DNA of 64,000 nt, from the NCBI RefSeq assembly GCF_004745865.1, contig NZ_SRKZ01000001.1, forward strand, positions 992,001-1,056,000. The letters are read 5' to 3'. Each line of letters begins with the position of its first letter. The stretch's first letter is position 1. Under the pieces are notes generated by a model. The model had not been told where the DNA came from. It worked only from the letters and a program-made list of their open reading frames with translations, and did not search any database. Position numbers and translations under genes: made by a program. This DNA is from Hymenobacter wooponensis (GTDB taxonomy: Bacteria; Bacteroidota; Bacteroidia; Cytophagales; Hymenobacteraceae). Positions 37,154-46,271 of the stretch are shown here, in pieces.

Positions 37154-37174
37154 GTATTTAGGCCATTATTTTTT
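37141..37174. terminator. Bidirectional terminator overlapping two stop codons
   Basis: A 13-bp stem, AATAATGGCCTAA with its complement, a 4-nt GTAT loop and A and T runs on both sides. It holds the stop codon of the plus-strand gene (37151-37153) and that of the minus-strand trehalose gene (37158-37160), so both open frames end inside the stem. Confidence 0.9.
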
Positions 37175-39356
37175 CCTCACCTATTAATAGGCTCTGCAAT
37201 AAGCTGCGTGCGGTAGTTGAATCGCTTACGCAGTAACGGGCTAATGACCGCGCAGCATTACCTACTTTTATTGTGTAAGCTTCAGGCGGCAATACGCCAA
37301 ACGTATCCTCATCGGTGCGACCATCACCGATGGCTAGAATGAATTCTGAGGTCTCCTGGTTTAGCCAACGCGCTACGGCAGTGCCTTTATTAATGCCGGC
37401 ATTCTTCACTTCTAGCACTTTACTTCCTTCCAGCACCTGCAAATCAGTGTTGGAAGTGATGAAGGAAAGGTGGCTAAGTAACTCTCGGGCCCGAACGGCT
37501 CCTAAGTCGGCATCAACCCGCCGGTAGTGCCAGGCAAGAGAGTAGTCTTTCTCCTCCACGAAAGAACCAGCAGTACGGCGCACATATAGCTCCATAATAG
37601 GGCGTAACTCCCGTTTCCATTCGGCGCGAAGCTCCTGAAAGAGCTGCCAGTCTTCTCCGGCGCGACGCAGCCAGATACCATGTTCGGCAATGAAGTCGAC
37701 AGGCAAGTGGCCTAGCCATTTTTCTAAGGTACTTCTGTCGCGGCCACTGATGATGACTACGCGGTTGCGCGGGTCTTCAGCTAGAGAGCTTAATAACTGG
37801 AGTAGCCCCTCATCAGGCTGAGCTCGTTGCGGGTTAGAATGGAAGCGCACTAGCGTACCATCATAATCTAGCAGCAACAACCGGCTGGTAGCCGTTTCAT
37901 ACGCTGCTTGCAAGTAAGCTTTAGCCTCCTGATCCAGGGAATCAGTAGTATAGATATGCTGCTTGATCTTGCTATAGGCCAGTCGATCCATGAATAGCTT
38001 GGTCCAGGCAAATACATCGTACTGTTTTACCAGTGCCCGCAAATGGCTCATGCGGGTGGCTTGCTCTTCCTCGGGCATTAACAGCGCTTCGTTCAGTGCA
38101 TCAACCAAGTGGTTGGTGTCGGTAGGATTGATAAGCAAAGCATCCGACAGCTCTTGGGCGGCACCGGCCCGCTCGCTTAGAATCAGGACTCCACGCTCGT
38201 CGTTTCTGCAAGCAATGTATTCCTTGGCCACCAAATTCATCCCGTCGCGCACGGGCGTTACCAGGGCAATATCAGCCAAACGGTAAAGTGCGACTAGCTC
38301 TTCGAAGGGGAAGGAACGGTAGAAATAATGGATAGGCGTCCAGGAAATGGTACTGTATTGGGCATTCAGTCGGCCTACTAATTCATCTATTTCCTCTTTC
38401 AAGCTCTGGTATTGAGCCACTTGGTCGCGAGATGGTACCACTACCATGAGCAGGCTGACTTGCCCACGCCACTCGGGGTAGCGTTCCAACAGCCCTTCAA
38501 AAGCCCGTAATCGTTGGGCAATGCCTTTGGTGTAATCCAGTCGGTCAATAGAAAGAATGATGCGTCCTTCGCGCAGAGCCTCGCGGTAGGCCAGTACGTG
38601 CTGGGCTACTGCCTCTGAGTTAGCTGTTTCCGCGTAGTGCTGGTAGTCAATACCCATGGGAAACGCATCAATGAGCACGGGACGACTAGGCGTATCTATT
38701 TGACCGCTCTGGTTAGGGTAGCCCAGCATATGCGAAACGGCACTAATAAAATGGCGCTGATAGCCGAAAGTATGGAAGCCAATGAGGTCGGCCCCCAACA
38801 TTCCTTCTAGCAACTTGGCTCCCCACGGCAGTACCCGCACTAACTCATACGAGGGAAACGGAATGTGCAGGAAAAAGCCAATAGTTGCTTTGGGCCGCTC
38901 GCGGCGAATCATTTCCGGCAGCAGCAGCAGTTGGTAGTCGTGCACCCAGATGGTATCATCAGGTCCAGCTAGCTCCAATACTGCCCGGCAGAATTTCTTA
39001 TTTGCTGCTACATAGGCCTCCCAATGTGCTTGCTCATAGAGCGCATATTCACTAAAGTAATGGAACGTAGGCCACAGGGTACCATTGCTGAACCCCTCGT
39101 AATAGTCATGAATCTCACTTTCAGTGAGAAACACTGGGGCCATACTATCTGCCTGCAGGCGCTCAGTTACCTGTTGTTGCTCATTAGGGTCGTCGACGAA
39201 CATGCCGGGCCAGCCAACCCATACGTTGTCATCGGCCCGATAAATGGATCCTAGGCCAGTAGCCAGCCCGCCTTCGCTAGGCTGAAACGTGAGGCCCTGA
39301 CCAGTACGCTGCACTTTAGTAGGCAGCCGATTAGAAACTATTATGGTACGGGACAT
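37158..39356 (-). CDS. otsAB: Bifunctional trehalose-6-phosphate synthase/phosphatase (OtsA-OtsB fusion)
   Basis: A 732-residue fusion. The N-terminal ~470 residues are GT20 trehalose-6-phosphate synthase: SNRLPTKVQ, GFFLHIPFPSYELVRVLP, DRLDYTKGI (UDP-glucose site) and VTPVRDGMNLVAKEY. The C-terminal part is a HAD phosphatase with LLLLDYDGTLVRF around residue 500 (nucleophile Asp), ISGRD and AIGDGRTDEDTF. UDP-glucose and glucose-6-phosphate are joined and the phosphate removed, giving trehalose for osmotic or desiccation protection. The bacterial fusion of both activities is known in this phylum. It ends in the shared terminator with the hypothetical. Confidence 0.96.
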   Translation of the reverse strand: MSRTIIVSNRLPTKVQRTGQGLTFQPSEGGLATGLGSIYRADDNVWVGWPGMFVDDPNEQQQVTERLQADSMAPVFLTESEIHDYYEGFSNGTLWPTFHYFSEYALYEQAHWEAYVAANKKFCRAVLELAGPDDTIWVHDYQLLLLPEMIRRERPKATIGFFLHIPFPSYELVRVLPWGAKLLEGMLGADLIGFHTFGYQRHFISAVSHMLGYPNQSGQIDTPSRPVLIDAFPMGIDYQHYAETANSEAVAQHVLAYREALREGRIILSIDRLDYTKGIAQRLRAFEGLLERYPEWRGQVSLLMVVVPSRDQVAQYQSLKEEIDELVGRLNAQYSTISWTPIHYFYRSFPFEELVALYRLADIALVTPVRDGMNLVAKEYIACRNDERGVLILSERAGAAQELSDALLINPTDTNHLVDALNEALLMPEEEQATRMSHLRALVKQYDVFAWTKLFMDRLAYSKIKQHIYTTDSLDQEAKAYLQAAYETATSRLLLLDYDGTLVRFHSNPQRAQPDEGLLQLLSSLAEDPRNRVVIISGRDRSTLEKWLGHLPVDFIAEHGIWLRRAGEDWQLFQELRAEWKRELRPIMELYVRRTAGSFVEEKDYSLAWHYRRVDADLGAVRARELLSHLSFITSNTDLQVLEGSKVLEVKNAGINKGTAVARWLNQETSEFILAIGDGRTDEDTFGVLPPEAYTIKVGNAARSLARYCVSDSTTARSLLQSLLIGEEKIMA

Positions 39357-39430
39357 CTGGCAAATGAAAAGGCCATGCTCATGCTGGCGCTGGTATACTT
39401 ACACACTGCTACTCTTTACGCCGTGGCAGG

Positions 39431-40261
39431 TTACACAGGCAGGGTATAGCACTGCCCTTTAGCAAGTAGGTGCAGTCGTAAATCCCGGATCGAAAAAACT
39501 TCGCCGGGCTTAATCACTGCAATAGTGTTGCCCGTGCATTCATGTCCATCTACCACCACTACTAAGCCGTTACCGATAACCTCTAAGTCTCGGCCTTTCG
39601 TTACGAGCACGGCAGTGTCTTCTTCCAGGCCTAGGCCTATGCAGCCGGGGTTGGTGGCAATAATTTGCGCCATGCGCACAATCCGCCCCCGAGCAACAAA
39701 GTGCGTATCAATGGCCACATCGCGCATGAACTGCAGCCCCGTGGTAATGTGAATTTCATCTTTAACGAAGCCAGCATCATTGCGACCCTGATAAATCATG
39801 GGCGTGCTCATAGCGGCCGCTCCGGCGCTGGTTCCAGCAATCACAATCGGGTCATGCTGATACCGCTCTGCCATGCGCTTAAGCAACTCTGTACCGCCGA
39901 AGATGGAGGTAAGACGTAACTGGTCGCCGCCGGTAAACATGATACCATCGGCCCGATTAATCATGGCTAAGGCTTCGGGGTCCTTGGTCTCTTCTCTGCT
40001 CCGGATGTTGAGCACTTCAACGTTCTTAATACCTAGCTCAGAGAAAACATCTATGTAATCTTGAGCCGCTTCATCAGGCTCTTCTGATGCCGTAGGAATA
40101 ACGACAACGGTTTCTTTAGATGATAATTCATTAACAAAACGCTCTAGAATAAAATCAGCCGACTGCTCGATGCTGGTATCTCCTTCGGTTTTGGTTTTGC
40201 GTTGTTCATGGCCACCAATTGCTAACAGGCGGCCTTTAGGGGCAGAAGAGTGGGTCGTCAT
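39431..40261 (-). CDS. cphB: Cyanophycinase (peptidase S51)
   Basis: A serine peptidase of about 276 residues that releases beta-Asp-Arg dipeptides from cyanophycin. GRLLAIGGHEQRK is the N-terminal block, and IVIAGTSAGAAAMS holds the catalytic Ser (about 145 from this start). FTGGDQLRL and GLGLEEDTAVLV are characteristic. I chose ATG 40261; a TTG at 40288 extends the frame. No cyanophycin synthetase gene occurs in this window, so it may act on external polymer or be paired with a synthetase elsewhere. Confidence 0.92.
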   Translation of the reverse strand: MTTHSSAPKGRLLAIGGHEQRKTKTEGDTSIEQSADFILERFVNELSSKETVVVIPTASEEPDEAAQDYIDVFSELGIKNVEVLNIRSREETKDPEALAMINRADGIMFTGGDQLRLTSIFGGTELLKRMAERYQHDPIVIAGTSAGAAAMSTPMIYQGRNDAGFVKDEIHITTGLQFMRDVAIDTHFVARGRIVRMAQIIATNPGCIGLGLEEDTAVLVTKGRDLEVIGNGLVVVVDGHECTGNTIAVIKPGEVFSIRDLRLHLLAKGQCYTLPV

Positions 40262-40531
40262 AGAAGAGAAAAGAAGTAACGGGACCAACGGAGCGTGAAG
40301 TTGCCTACGGCTTGAAAAAGCAATGGCACCACCGCTTAGGGTTGGAACTGCGAGTCTGAGGCAGTAGCCTACAGCTCAAGTGACAACTTTTTTACGGCCC
40401 GATTTCGCGCGTAGCAGTGCTATAAATACGGATTTTGCTATTCGGCAAACTCGTATTCGCATAAGCTATTCTACTCCTGCTCCCCTCCTTTCCCGTGGTT
40501 CTCCCCACTGCAGCCTGTTAGCGTGGCGGGC

Positions 40532-40798
40532 CTAGGCCACTTGCAGCGTGCGCCACTCACTGTTCACTAGGTGCACTAGGCGCAACAGTTCTGCTTCAGT
40601 GCGGACTGGCCCGCGGTAGCACAGTTTGCCCTCAAACAAGCTGCCGCTATAAACTTCAACCTCTCCCCCAGCGGTAGGTACAAAGACCCGTAGTATCTCA
40701 CCAGCGCTCGGCCGCACATAAGTTGTGCCAGGTGCGAGGTCAGATACATCCCAGCTGATTGGAAAGAAGCCAGCTTCGTGTAAATGCACAGTCAACAT
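40532..40798 (-). CDS. Small hypothetical protein, about 88 aa
   Basis: I do not recognise this protein. From ATG 40798 it is 88 residues, with LRVFVPTAGGEVEVYSGSLF and LCYRGPVRTEAELLRLVHLV. It looks soluble and mixed alpha-beta, without signal peptide. It stands alone: 270 bp from cyanophycinase on one side and 496 bp from the Oar gene on the other. Whether it is a true gene rests only on length and acidic/hydrophobic pattern. Confidence 0.45.
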   Translation of the reverse strand: MLTVHLHEAGFFPISWDVSDLAPGTTYVRPSAGEILRVFVPTAGGEVEVYSGSLFEGKLCYRGPVRTEAELLRLVHLVNSEWRTLQVA

Positions 40799-41293
40799 AT
40801 TGGGCGTACTATTAATAAGCAAGTTTATAACGACAAAGCTCCAGATAATGAAGCTGTTTGCTCTCAGCAGAAACCCGGAAACGACTACATATTAATGCGG
40901 GTTTTGCACCTGCGTATTTGTCGCCTCACCCTACAGTTTGTTTTTAAACTGAACCGCTTATAAGTATTAGTGGCCCGCTTGCTATTTCACCGATTTCGAC
41001 TATCTGTTGGCCTTTCACACATCATAGCACTGCCTGCCACTTACACTGTGCCAGTATTTTGTGGTTTAGCTGATGACTCAAGAATGAACGATGGTGAAAG
41101 GTAGCAGGCTGATAGTGAGTACCCACTTATACATTATTCCAAAGAATTGATTTGCAGCTAAATAAGCAAAGTTATAAATATGTTAACAGCCCTATCATAG
41201 CAAGCTATTGCTTTAAGTTGGTAACATTAAAATAACATTAACCACAAGAATCAACCTAGTAGTTTTGTGTCTGATTTTCATCAATCTCCTCTT
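40799..41293. other. Intergenic region upstream of the second Oar receptor
   Basis: About 0.5 kb without a supportable gene. It is AT-rich in its second half. The only element I can name is a -7 box near the end (41260-41267). There is no hairpin with a T run. Confidence 0.55.
41260..41267 (+). promoter_or_regulatory. Bacteroidota -7 box for the second Oar receptor
   Basis: TAGTTTTG matches TAnnTTTG and lies 26 bp before the ATG at 41294, giving a short leader of about 20 nt. A TTG exists at 41218-41220, too far for the standard spacing. Confidence 0.4.
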
Positions 41294-44200
41294 ATGAGAC
41301 GCAATCTTTACGCTTCTGTGGCTTTAGTGCCAATGGCGGTTTTGTCAGCTCACCTCGGTTGGGCGCAGGGTACTACTACCTCGGCTATGAACGGTGTTAT
41401 CACCGACAAGTCGGGAGCAGGCCTGCCTGGTGCTACGGTTATTGCCGTGCACACGCCCACCAACACCCAGTACGTGGCCCCCACTAACTCGGAAGGCCGT
41501 TTTAACTTACAGAATATGCGTGTTGGTGGCCCTTACACCATTCGCGTTTCGTTCGTGGGCTACAAAGAATCAGTGCGGGAGAACATCTTCCTGACGCTAG
41601 GACAGAACTTGCGCCTCGACATCAACCTGAGCGAATCGGAGCAGACGCTAGGCGAAGTAGTAGTAAGTGGTCGTCAGGACCCAGTTATTAATGCTGGCCG
41701 GACAGGTGCCGCAACTACAGTACAGCGCGAGCAAATTGAGCGTCTGCCTACCCTGAACCGTTCGTTGAACGACTTTACTCGCCTTACGCCTCAGGCGAAC
41801 GGCCAGAGTTTCGGTGGTCGTAATAGCGGCTTCAACAACATTACTGTTGATGGCGCAATCTTCAACAATGCCTTCGGTCTGCAGTCGACGGTAGGTGGTC
41901 AGGCTGGTGCTCAGCCTATTTCCCTGGACGCTATTGACCAGATTCAGGTAAGCATTGCTCCTTACGACGTTCGTCAGGGCTCGTTCACGGGTGCTGGTAT
42001 TAACGTTGTTACTCGTTCGGGCACCAACAAATTCTCGGGCTCCATCTATGGTTTCTACCGCGACCAGGACCTAGTAGGTAAGAAGGTAGGCGACTTCAAA
42101 CAAGATTATCCCAACTTCCGCCTGCACAATGAGGGCTTCCGCGTGGGTGGTCCCATTATCAAGGATAAGCTGTTCTTCTTCGTGAATGCGGAGCGGGAGC
42201 GTCGTAACGACCCGCCAACCGGCAACTTTACAGCCAACCGTTCCGACTCGCAGCCAGTTGCCGGCTCCCAAACCTCGCAGGCCCGGGCCCGCGACCTGGA
42301 AACGTTGGGCAACTTCCTGCAGGAGCAGTATGGCTACAACGCGGGTGCTTTCGAGAACTACAAGCTCCGTTCGAACAGCGACAAGGCTACGATTAAGATT
42401 GACTGGAATATCAACCAGAATAATCGCTTTAATATCAAGTACAACTACCTGAAGTCGTACGCGGATATTCCACCAAGCACCTCGGGCGCCATCAATAACC
42501 AACGCTCGCAGTCGCAGTTCGGTCTGCCCTTCTCGTCGTCGTACTACACGATCAACAACAACCTGAACTCGTTTATCGCGGAACTCAATAGCACCTTGGG
42601 TGGTGGTAAGTTCTCGAACAACCTGACGGCAGGTTACTCTGCTTTCCGCGACTTCCGCGAGAGCAGCGGGGGTATTTTCCCGTTGGTTGACATTGGCACG
42701 AGCGAAGGCCGCAGCACCTCAACGGCTGCTCTGAACGGCATTAACGCTGCTAACTCGCTGACATCCTTTGGTTACGAGCCCTTCTCGGCATTCAACATCC
42801 TGAACTCGGATGTATTCCAGGTGGGTGACAACTTCACGGCGTACTTGGGCAAGCACAACGTGACGCTGGGTACTTACAACGAGTACTACAAGTTCCGTAA
42901 TGGCTTTGCTCCGAACTACTACGGCAACTACTCGTTCAACTCCCTCGAAGATTTCTACGCTTCAGCAGGATTTGATTACAACCGCAGTACGGCTACGTAT
43001 ACTCCGCTAGCAGCCGGCGCTACCCGTCCTGGCCCAGCACGCTATAACCTGCAGTACTCGGCCCTGCCCGGTGGAGAGTTTCCCTTCGCCGACATTAAGG
43101 CCGCTCAGCTAGGCCTGTACTTGCAGGATGAATGGTCGGCACGTAATAACTTGCGTGTAACTTACGGTGTACGCGCTGACTTGCCCTTCCTTACTTCAGA
43201 TTTGCCTCAGAATGACAACGCGGCTAACTTGACCTTCCGCGACGGGGTAAAAATCAATACAAGCTCCGTACCGAAGAAAAGCGTGCTGTTTTCGCCCCGC
43301 GTTGGCTTCAACTGGGACGTGATGGATAACAAGAAAATGCAGGTGCGGGGTGGTACCGGTATCTTCACGGGTCGCGTACCGTTTGTATGGCTTTCCAACC
43401 AGGCCAGCAACAATGGTGTGCAGTTCGGCTCTTACAGCCTGAGCGGTTCCAGCACCATCAACCCCACCACAGTTACACCTACCTCTCCCGGTACTCCTTC
43501 CTACTTTAACCCAAACGTAGACGCTTACCGTCCGCAGAACGCCACGGCTAACACGGCTTACAACTTGGCGGTAACAGATAAAGACTTCAAGTTTCCGCAG
43601 GTGTGGCGTTCTAACATTGCTATAGACCAGCAGCTAATTGGCGGCATTATCGGTACGCTGGAAGCCTTTTACACCAAGGATCTCAATGCCGTTTATCACC
43701 AGAACGTGAACCTGCCGGGCAGCGAGGCCGAGCCTTTTGCTAGAGCCAACGGTGCCGACAACCGCCCTATTTTCTACACCTTCGGGGCTCCTCAGACGGG
43801 TGCAAATGCTGGTTTGGTAACTGCTAACCGCAACTACCAGATTTACGGGGCAGTGCCGGCTTCCCAAGGTGGCAACACGGCGGCTCGTCCGAACATCAGT
43901 GATGCCATCCTGATGAAGAACACTAATAAGGGTTACTCATACGCCCTGACGGCCCAGCTTCAGAAGTCGTTCAACAACGGACTTTACCTAAGCGCCGCTT
44001 ACACCTACTCCGACTCACGCTCGGTTAACGATGGTGGCTCGATTGCCCAGTCAATCTGGCGTGACCGCTCTATCTCGGGCGACCCGAACGCTGCAGCACT
44101 GAGCTACTCACAGTTCCTGCAGCAGCACCGGGTAATCGGTTCGGTATCGTACCGGAGAGAATACCTAGGCCACTTGGGCACCACTCTATCGCTGTTCTAC

Positions 44201-44809
44201 GAAGCTGCTCCTGCTGGCCGCTTCTCTTATGTGTACTCGGGCGACATGAATGGCGACAACCAGACCTCGAACGACCTAATGTATGTACCGCGCGACCAGA
44301 GCGAAATCAACCTGCGTGATATCAATCTGACGGCGGCTCAAGGTGGTGGCGTATACACGGCTGCTCAACAGTGGGCTGATTTGAATGCCTATATCGATCA
44401 GGACAAATACCTGAGCGACCGTCGTGGTAAATACGCTGAGCGTAATGGTGCTGTGCGCCCCTGGCAGAACCGCCTAGATGTACGCTTGCTACAAGATGTA
44501 TTCACCAACATCGGTGAGAACCGCAACACGCTGCAGCTAAGCTTGGATATCTTCAACGTGGGCAACCTCATCAACAGCGATTGGGGCGTGTTCCAGACGG
44601 CTAACCGCGTCAACCCGCTAACCTTCGATGGCTATAACGCCCAAGGTCAGCCCGTGTTTGAGTACCGCTACCTGACCAACCCGGTTGGTACTGCAACAGG
44701 TGGGGTTACTACGCCGGGGGTACCGCTCACAAAAACCTTCCGCAACGATACCGGTGGTATTGGCTCGCGTTGGCAGGGGCAGATTGGCTTGCGCTATATC
44801 TTCAACTAA
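41294..44809 (+). CDS. Oar-like TonB-dependent outer-membrane receptor (second copy)
   Basis: A paralogue of the gene at 33198, about 1171 residues from ATG 41294. The first ~124 residues (signal peptide and carboxypeptidase-like domain) match the first copy with about a dozen changes; thereafter the plug and barrel diverge more. RSLNDFTRLTPQAN and NNITVDGAIFNNAFG mark the plug; the chain ends in GQIGLRYIFN. Upstream the frame opens at a GTG (41267), but the paralogue begins at MRRNLYAS, which fixes the start. It has a strong terminator. Ligand unknown. Confidence 0.9.
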   Translation: MRRNLYASVALVPMAVLSAHLGWAQGTTTSAMNGVITDKSGAGLPGATVIAVHTPTNTQYVAPTNSEGRFNLQNMRVGGPYTIRVSFVGYKESVRENIFLTLGQNLRLDINLSESEQTLGEVVVSGRQDPVINAGRTGAATTVQREQIERLPTLNRSLNDFTRLTPQANGQSFGGRNSGFNNITVDGAIFNNAFGLQSTVGGQAGAQPISLDAIDQIQVSIAPYDVRQGSFTGAGINVVTRSGTNKFSGSIYGFYRDQDLVGKKVGDFKQDYPNFRLHNEGFRVGGPIIKDKLFFFVNAERERRNDPPTGNFTANRSDSQPVAGSQTSQARARDLETLGNFLQEQYGYNAGAFENYKLRSNSDKATIKIDWNINQNNRFNIKYNYLKSYADIPPSTSGAINNQRSQSQFGLPFSSSYYTINNNLNSFIAELNSTLGGGKFSNNLTAGYSAFRDFRESSGGIFPLVDIGTSEGRSTSTAALNGINAANSLTSFGYEPFSAFNILNSDVFQVGDNFTAYLGKHNVTLGTYNEYYKFRNGFAPNYYGNYSFNSLEDFYASAGFDYNRSTATYTPLAAGATRPGPARYNLQYSALPGGEFPFADIKAAQLGLYLQDEWSARNNLRVTYGVRADLPFLTSDLPQNDNAANLTFRDGVKINTSSVPKKSVLFSPRVGFNWDVMDNKKMQVRGGTGIFTGRVPFVWLSNQASNNGVQFGSYSLSGSSTINPTTVTPTSPGTPSYFNPNVDAYRPQNATANTAYNLAVTDKDFKFPQVWRSNIAIDQQLIGGIIGTLEAFYTKDLNAVYHQNVNLPGSEAEPFARANGADNRPIFYTFGAPQTGANAGLVTANRNYQIYGAVPASQGGNTAARPNISDAILMKNTNKGYSYALTAQLQKSFNNGLYLSAAYTYSDSRSVNDGGSIAQSIWRDRSISGDPNAAALSYSQFLQQHRVIGSVSYRREYLGHLGTTLSLFYEAAPAGRFSYVYSGDMNGDNQTSNDLMYVPRDQSEINLRDINLTAAQGGGVYTAAQQWADLNAYIDQDKYLSDRRGKYAERNGAVRPWQNRLDVRLLQDVFTNIGENRNTLQLSLDIFNVGNLINSDWGVFQTANRVNPLTFDGYNAQGQPVFEYRYLTNPVGTATGGVTTPGVPLTKTFRNDTGGIGSRWQGQIGLRYIFN

Positions 44810-44826
44810 GCCAACAGGTTACCTTT

Positions 44827-44866
44827 AAAAAGTGGGCTAGCGTTAGCGCTGGCCCACTTTTTTTGT
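44827..44866 (+). terminator. Terminator of the second Oar gene
   Basis: A stem AAAGTGGGC pairs with its complement across a short structured loop (TAGCGTTAGCGCT) and is followed by seven T. It lies 20-50 bp after the Oar stop codon. Confidence 0.85.
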
Positions 44867-44908
44867 GGCCTAGACCACATCTTTTTTGCGTTTTTTTGAG
44901 CGCGGCTC

Positions 44909-44938
44909 TTGCAGATTCAAAAAGCCGGCGTACTTTTG
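44909..44938 (+). promoter_or_regulatory. Canonical Bacteroidota promoter of tRNA-Ala
   Basis: TTG at 44909-44911, then exactly 19 bp, then TACTTTTG at 44931-44938. This is a full -33/-7 promoter of the primary sigma factor of Bacteroidota. It would start transcription near 44945, about 30 nt before the tRNA. Confidence 0.75.
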
Positions 44939-44976
44939 TCACACCAAACGCAACCGGCGGGCGGCAACTATAAAAC

Positions 44977-45050
<74 letters not shown>

Positions 45051-45060
45051 CTCCGTTCTC

Positions 45061-45090
45061 AAAAGCCCAACCTTACGGTTGGGCTTTTTT
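45061..45090 (+). terminator. Terminator of tRNA-Ala
   Basis: AAAAGCCCAACC pairs with GGTTGGGCTTTT around TTAC, followed by T-rich sequence. It lies 10 bp after the tRNA. Confidence 0.9.
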
Positions 45091-45188
45091 GTTTTTAGCT
45101 TCTGCTGTGTAGCTCTATACATTTCTACTTTTTAGTCCAGAGAAATTAGAAATGGCAAGTGAGCCTGTTTTCACAAAGTGCATTAGGC

Positions 45189-45254
45189 CTAGGCCAGTAC
45201 ATAATAGAAAAGGCTCCTCATGCGGGGAGCCTTTTCTATTATGTACTGGCCTAG
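45189..45254. terminator. Long 29-bp-stem hairpin after cysK
   Basis: Left arm 45189-45217 and right arm 45226-45254 are perfect 29-bp complements around an 8-nt loop (TCATGCGG). Both outer ends are the CTAGGCC/GGCCTAG heptamer. The core AAAAGGCTCC...GGAGCCTTTT is a normal terminator, 9 bp from the cysK stop. The extended outer stem is longer than needed. Confidence 0.85.
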
Positions 45255-45262
45255 AAGGTCGC

Positions 45263-46183
45263 TTATACAAACAAACCTTCTACCGACAGATACCGCTCAC
45301 CCGTATCGTAGCAGAAGGTTAGCACACGACCACCTTCGGGCACTTCATCAAGCTTCTTGGCTACGGCGGCCAGAGATGCTCCGGACGATACGCCCATAAA
45401 AATGCCTTCTTCGCGGGCGGCGCGCCGCGCCATATCAAAGGCTTCTTGCTGACTTACTTGAATGGTACCGTCGAGAACTTCACGGTGCAGGTTGGCAGGA
45501 ATGAAACCTGCGCCGATTCCCTGGATGGGGTGCGGACCTGGAGCACCACCGCTGATTACGGGAGAAAGCTCAGGCTCTACGGCAAAAGTCTTCATGCGTG
45601 GAAACAGGGGCTTGAGCACCTCCGTCACAGCTGTAATATGGCCGCCGGTGCCTACACCCGTGATGTGGAAGTCGAAGCCCTCGGGCATGTCGCGAAGGAT
45701 TTCCTGGGCCGTAGTTTCAGCATGCACCCGAATGTTGGCGGGGTTTTCAAACTGCATGGGCATCCAAGCACCGGGAGTGTCGCGCACAATTTCGCCGGCC
45801 TTTTCAATAGCGCCTTTCATACCTTTTTCGCGGGGCGTAAGCTCTAGGTTGGCTCCATAGGCGGCCATGAGGCGGCGCCGCTCAATGGACATACTCTCGG
45901 GCATTACCAACGTGAGCTTGTAGCCTTTTACGGCTGCTACCATGGCTAGCCCTACGCCCGTATTGCCGGAAGTAGGCTCTACAATTAAAGAGTCCTTATT
46001 CAAGAGGCCATCTTGTTCGGCCTGCTCAATCATGGAGAGGGCAATGCGGTCTTTAATGCTGCCACCGGGGTTTGAGCGCTCCAGCTTCACCCATACCTCC
46101 ACATCGGGGCGGTGAGCGAAAAGGCGGTTGAGGCGCAACAAGGGCGTGTTACCGATGGTATCCAGAATGGAATTAGCTTTCAT
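45263..46183 (-). CDS. cysK: Cysteine synthase A (O-acetylserine sulfhydrylase)
   Basis: Makes L-cysteine from O-acetylserine and sulfide using PLP. Of about 306 residues: the N-terminal [21 protein letters not shown] lysine K44 in [28 protein letters not shown], and [16 protein letters not shown] with the phosphate-binding glycines. I chose ATG 46183 because the family begins there; an upstream ATG at 46213 adds ten residues. It sits 88 bp after cysE in the same direction, so they are probably one operon. Confidence 0.96.
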   Translation of the reverse strand: MKANSILDTIGNTPLLRLNRLFAHRPDVEVWVKLERSNPGGSIKDRIALSMIEQAEQDGLLNKDSLIVEPTSGNTGVGLAMVAAVKGYKLTLVMPESMSIERRRLMAAYGANLELTPREKGMKGAIEKAGEIVRDTPGAWMPMQFENPANIRVHAETTAQEILRDMPEGFDFHITGVGTGGHITAVTEVLKPLFPRMKTFAVEPELSPVISGGAPGPHPIQGIGAGFIPANLHREVLDGTIQVSQQEAFDMARRAAREEGIFMGVSSGASLAAVAKKLDEVPEGGRVLTFCYDTGERYLSVEGLFV

Positions 46184-46271
46184 GGGGTAGGCTGTAGGTT
46201 TAGGGAGTGGCAAAAGTCAATAACAGGCCCAGGGGCTACAAATTCTTTTCTAGGCCTGTGTGAGATGATAC

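Noticed and set aside
42071..42502. 143-codon minus-strand frame inside the second Oar gene
   Set aside because: Shadow of the receptor; no start, promoter or domain support.
33198..44809. SusC/SusD polysaccharide utilisation locus
   Set aside because: No SusD-like lipoprotein occurs near either receptor; the barrels are Oar-like.
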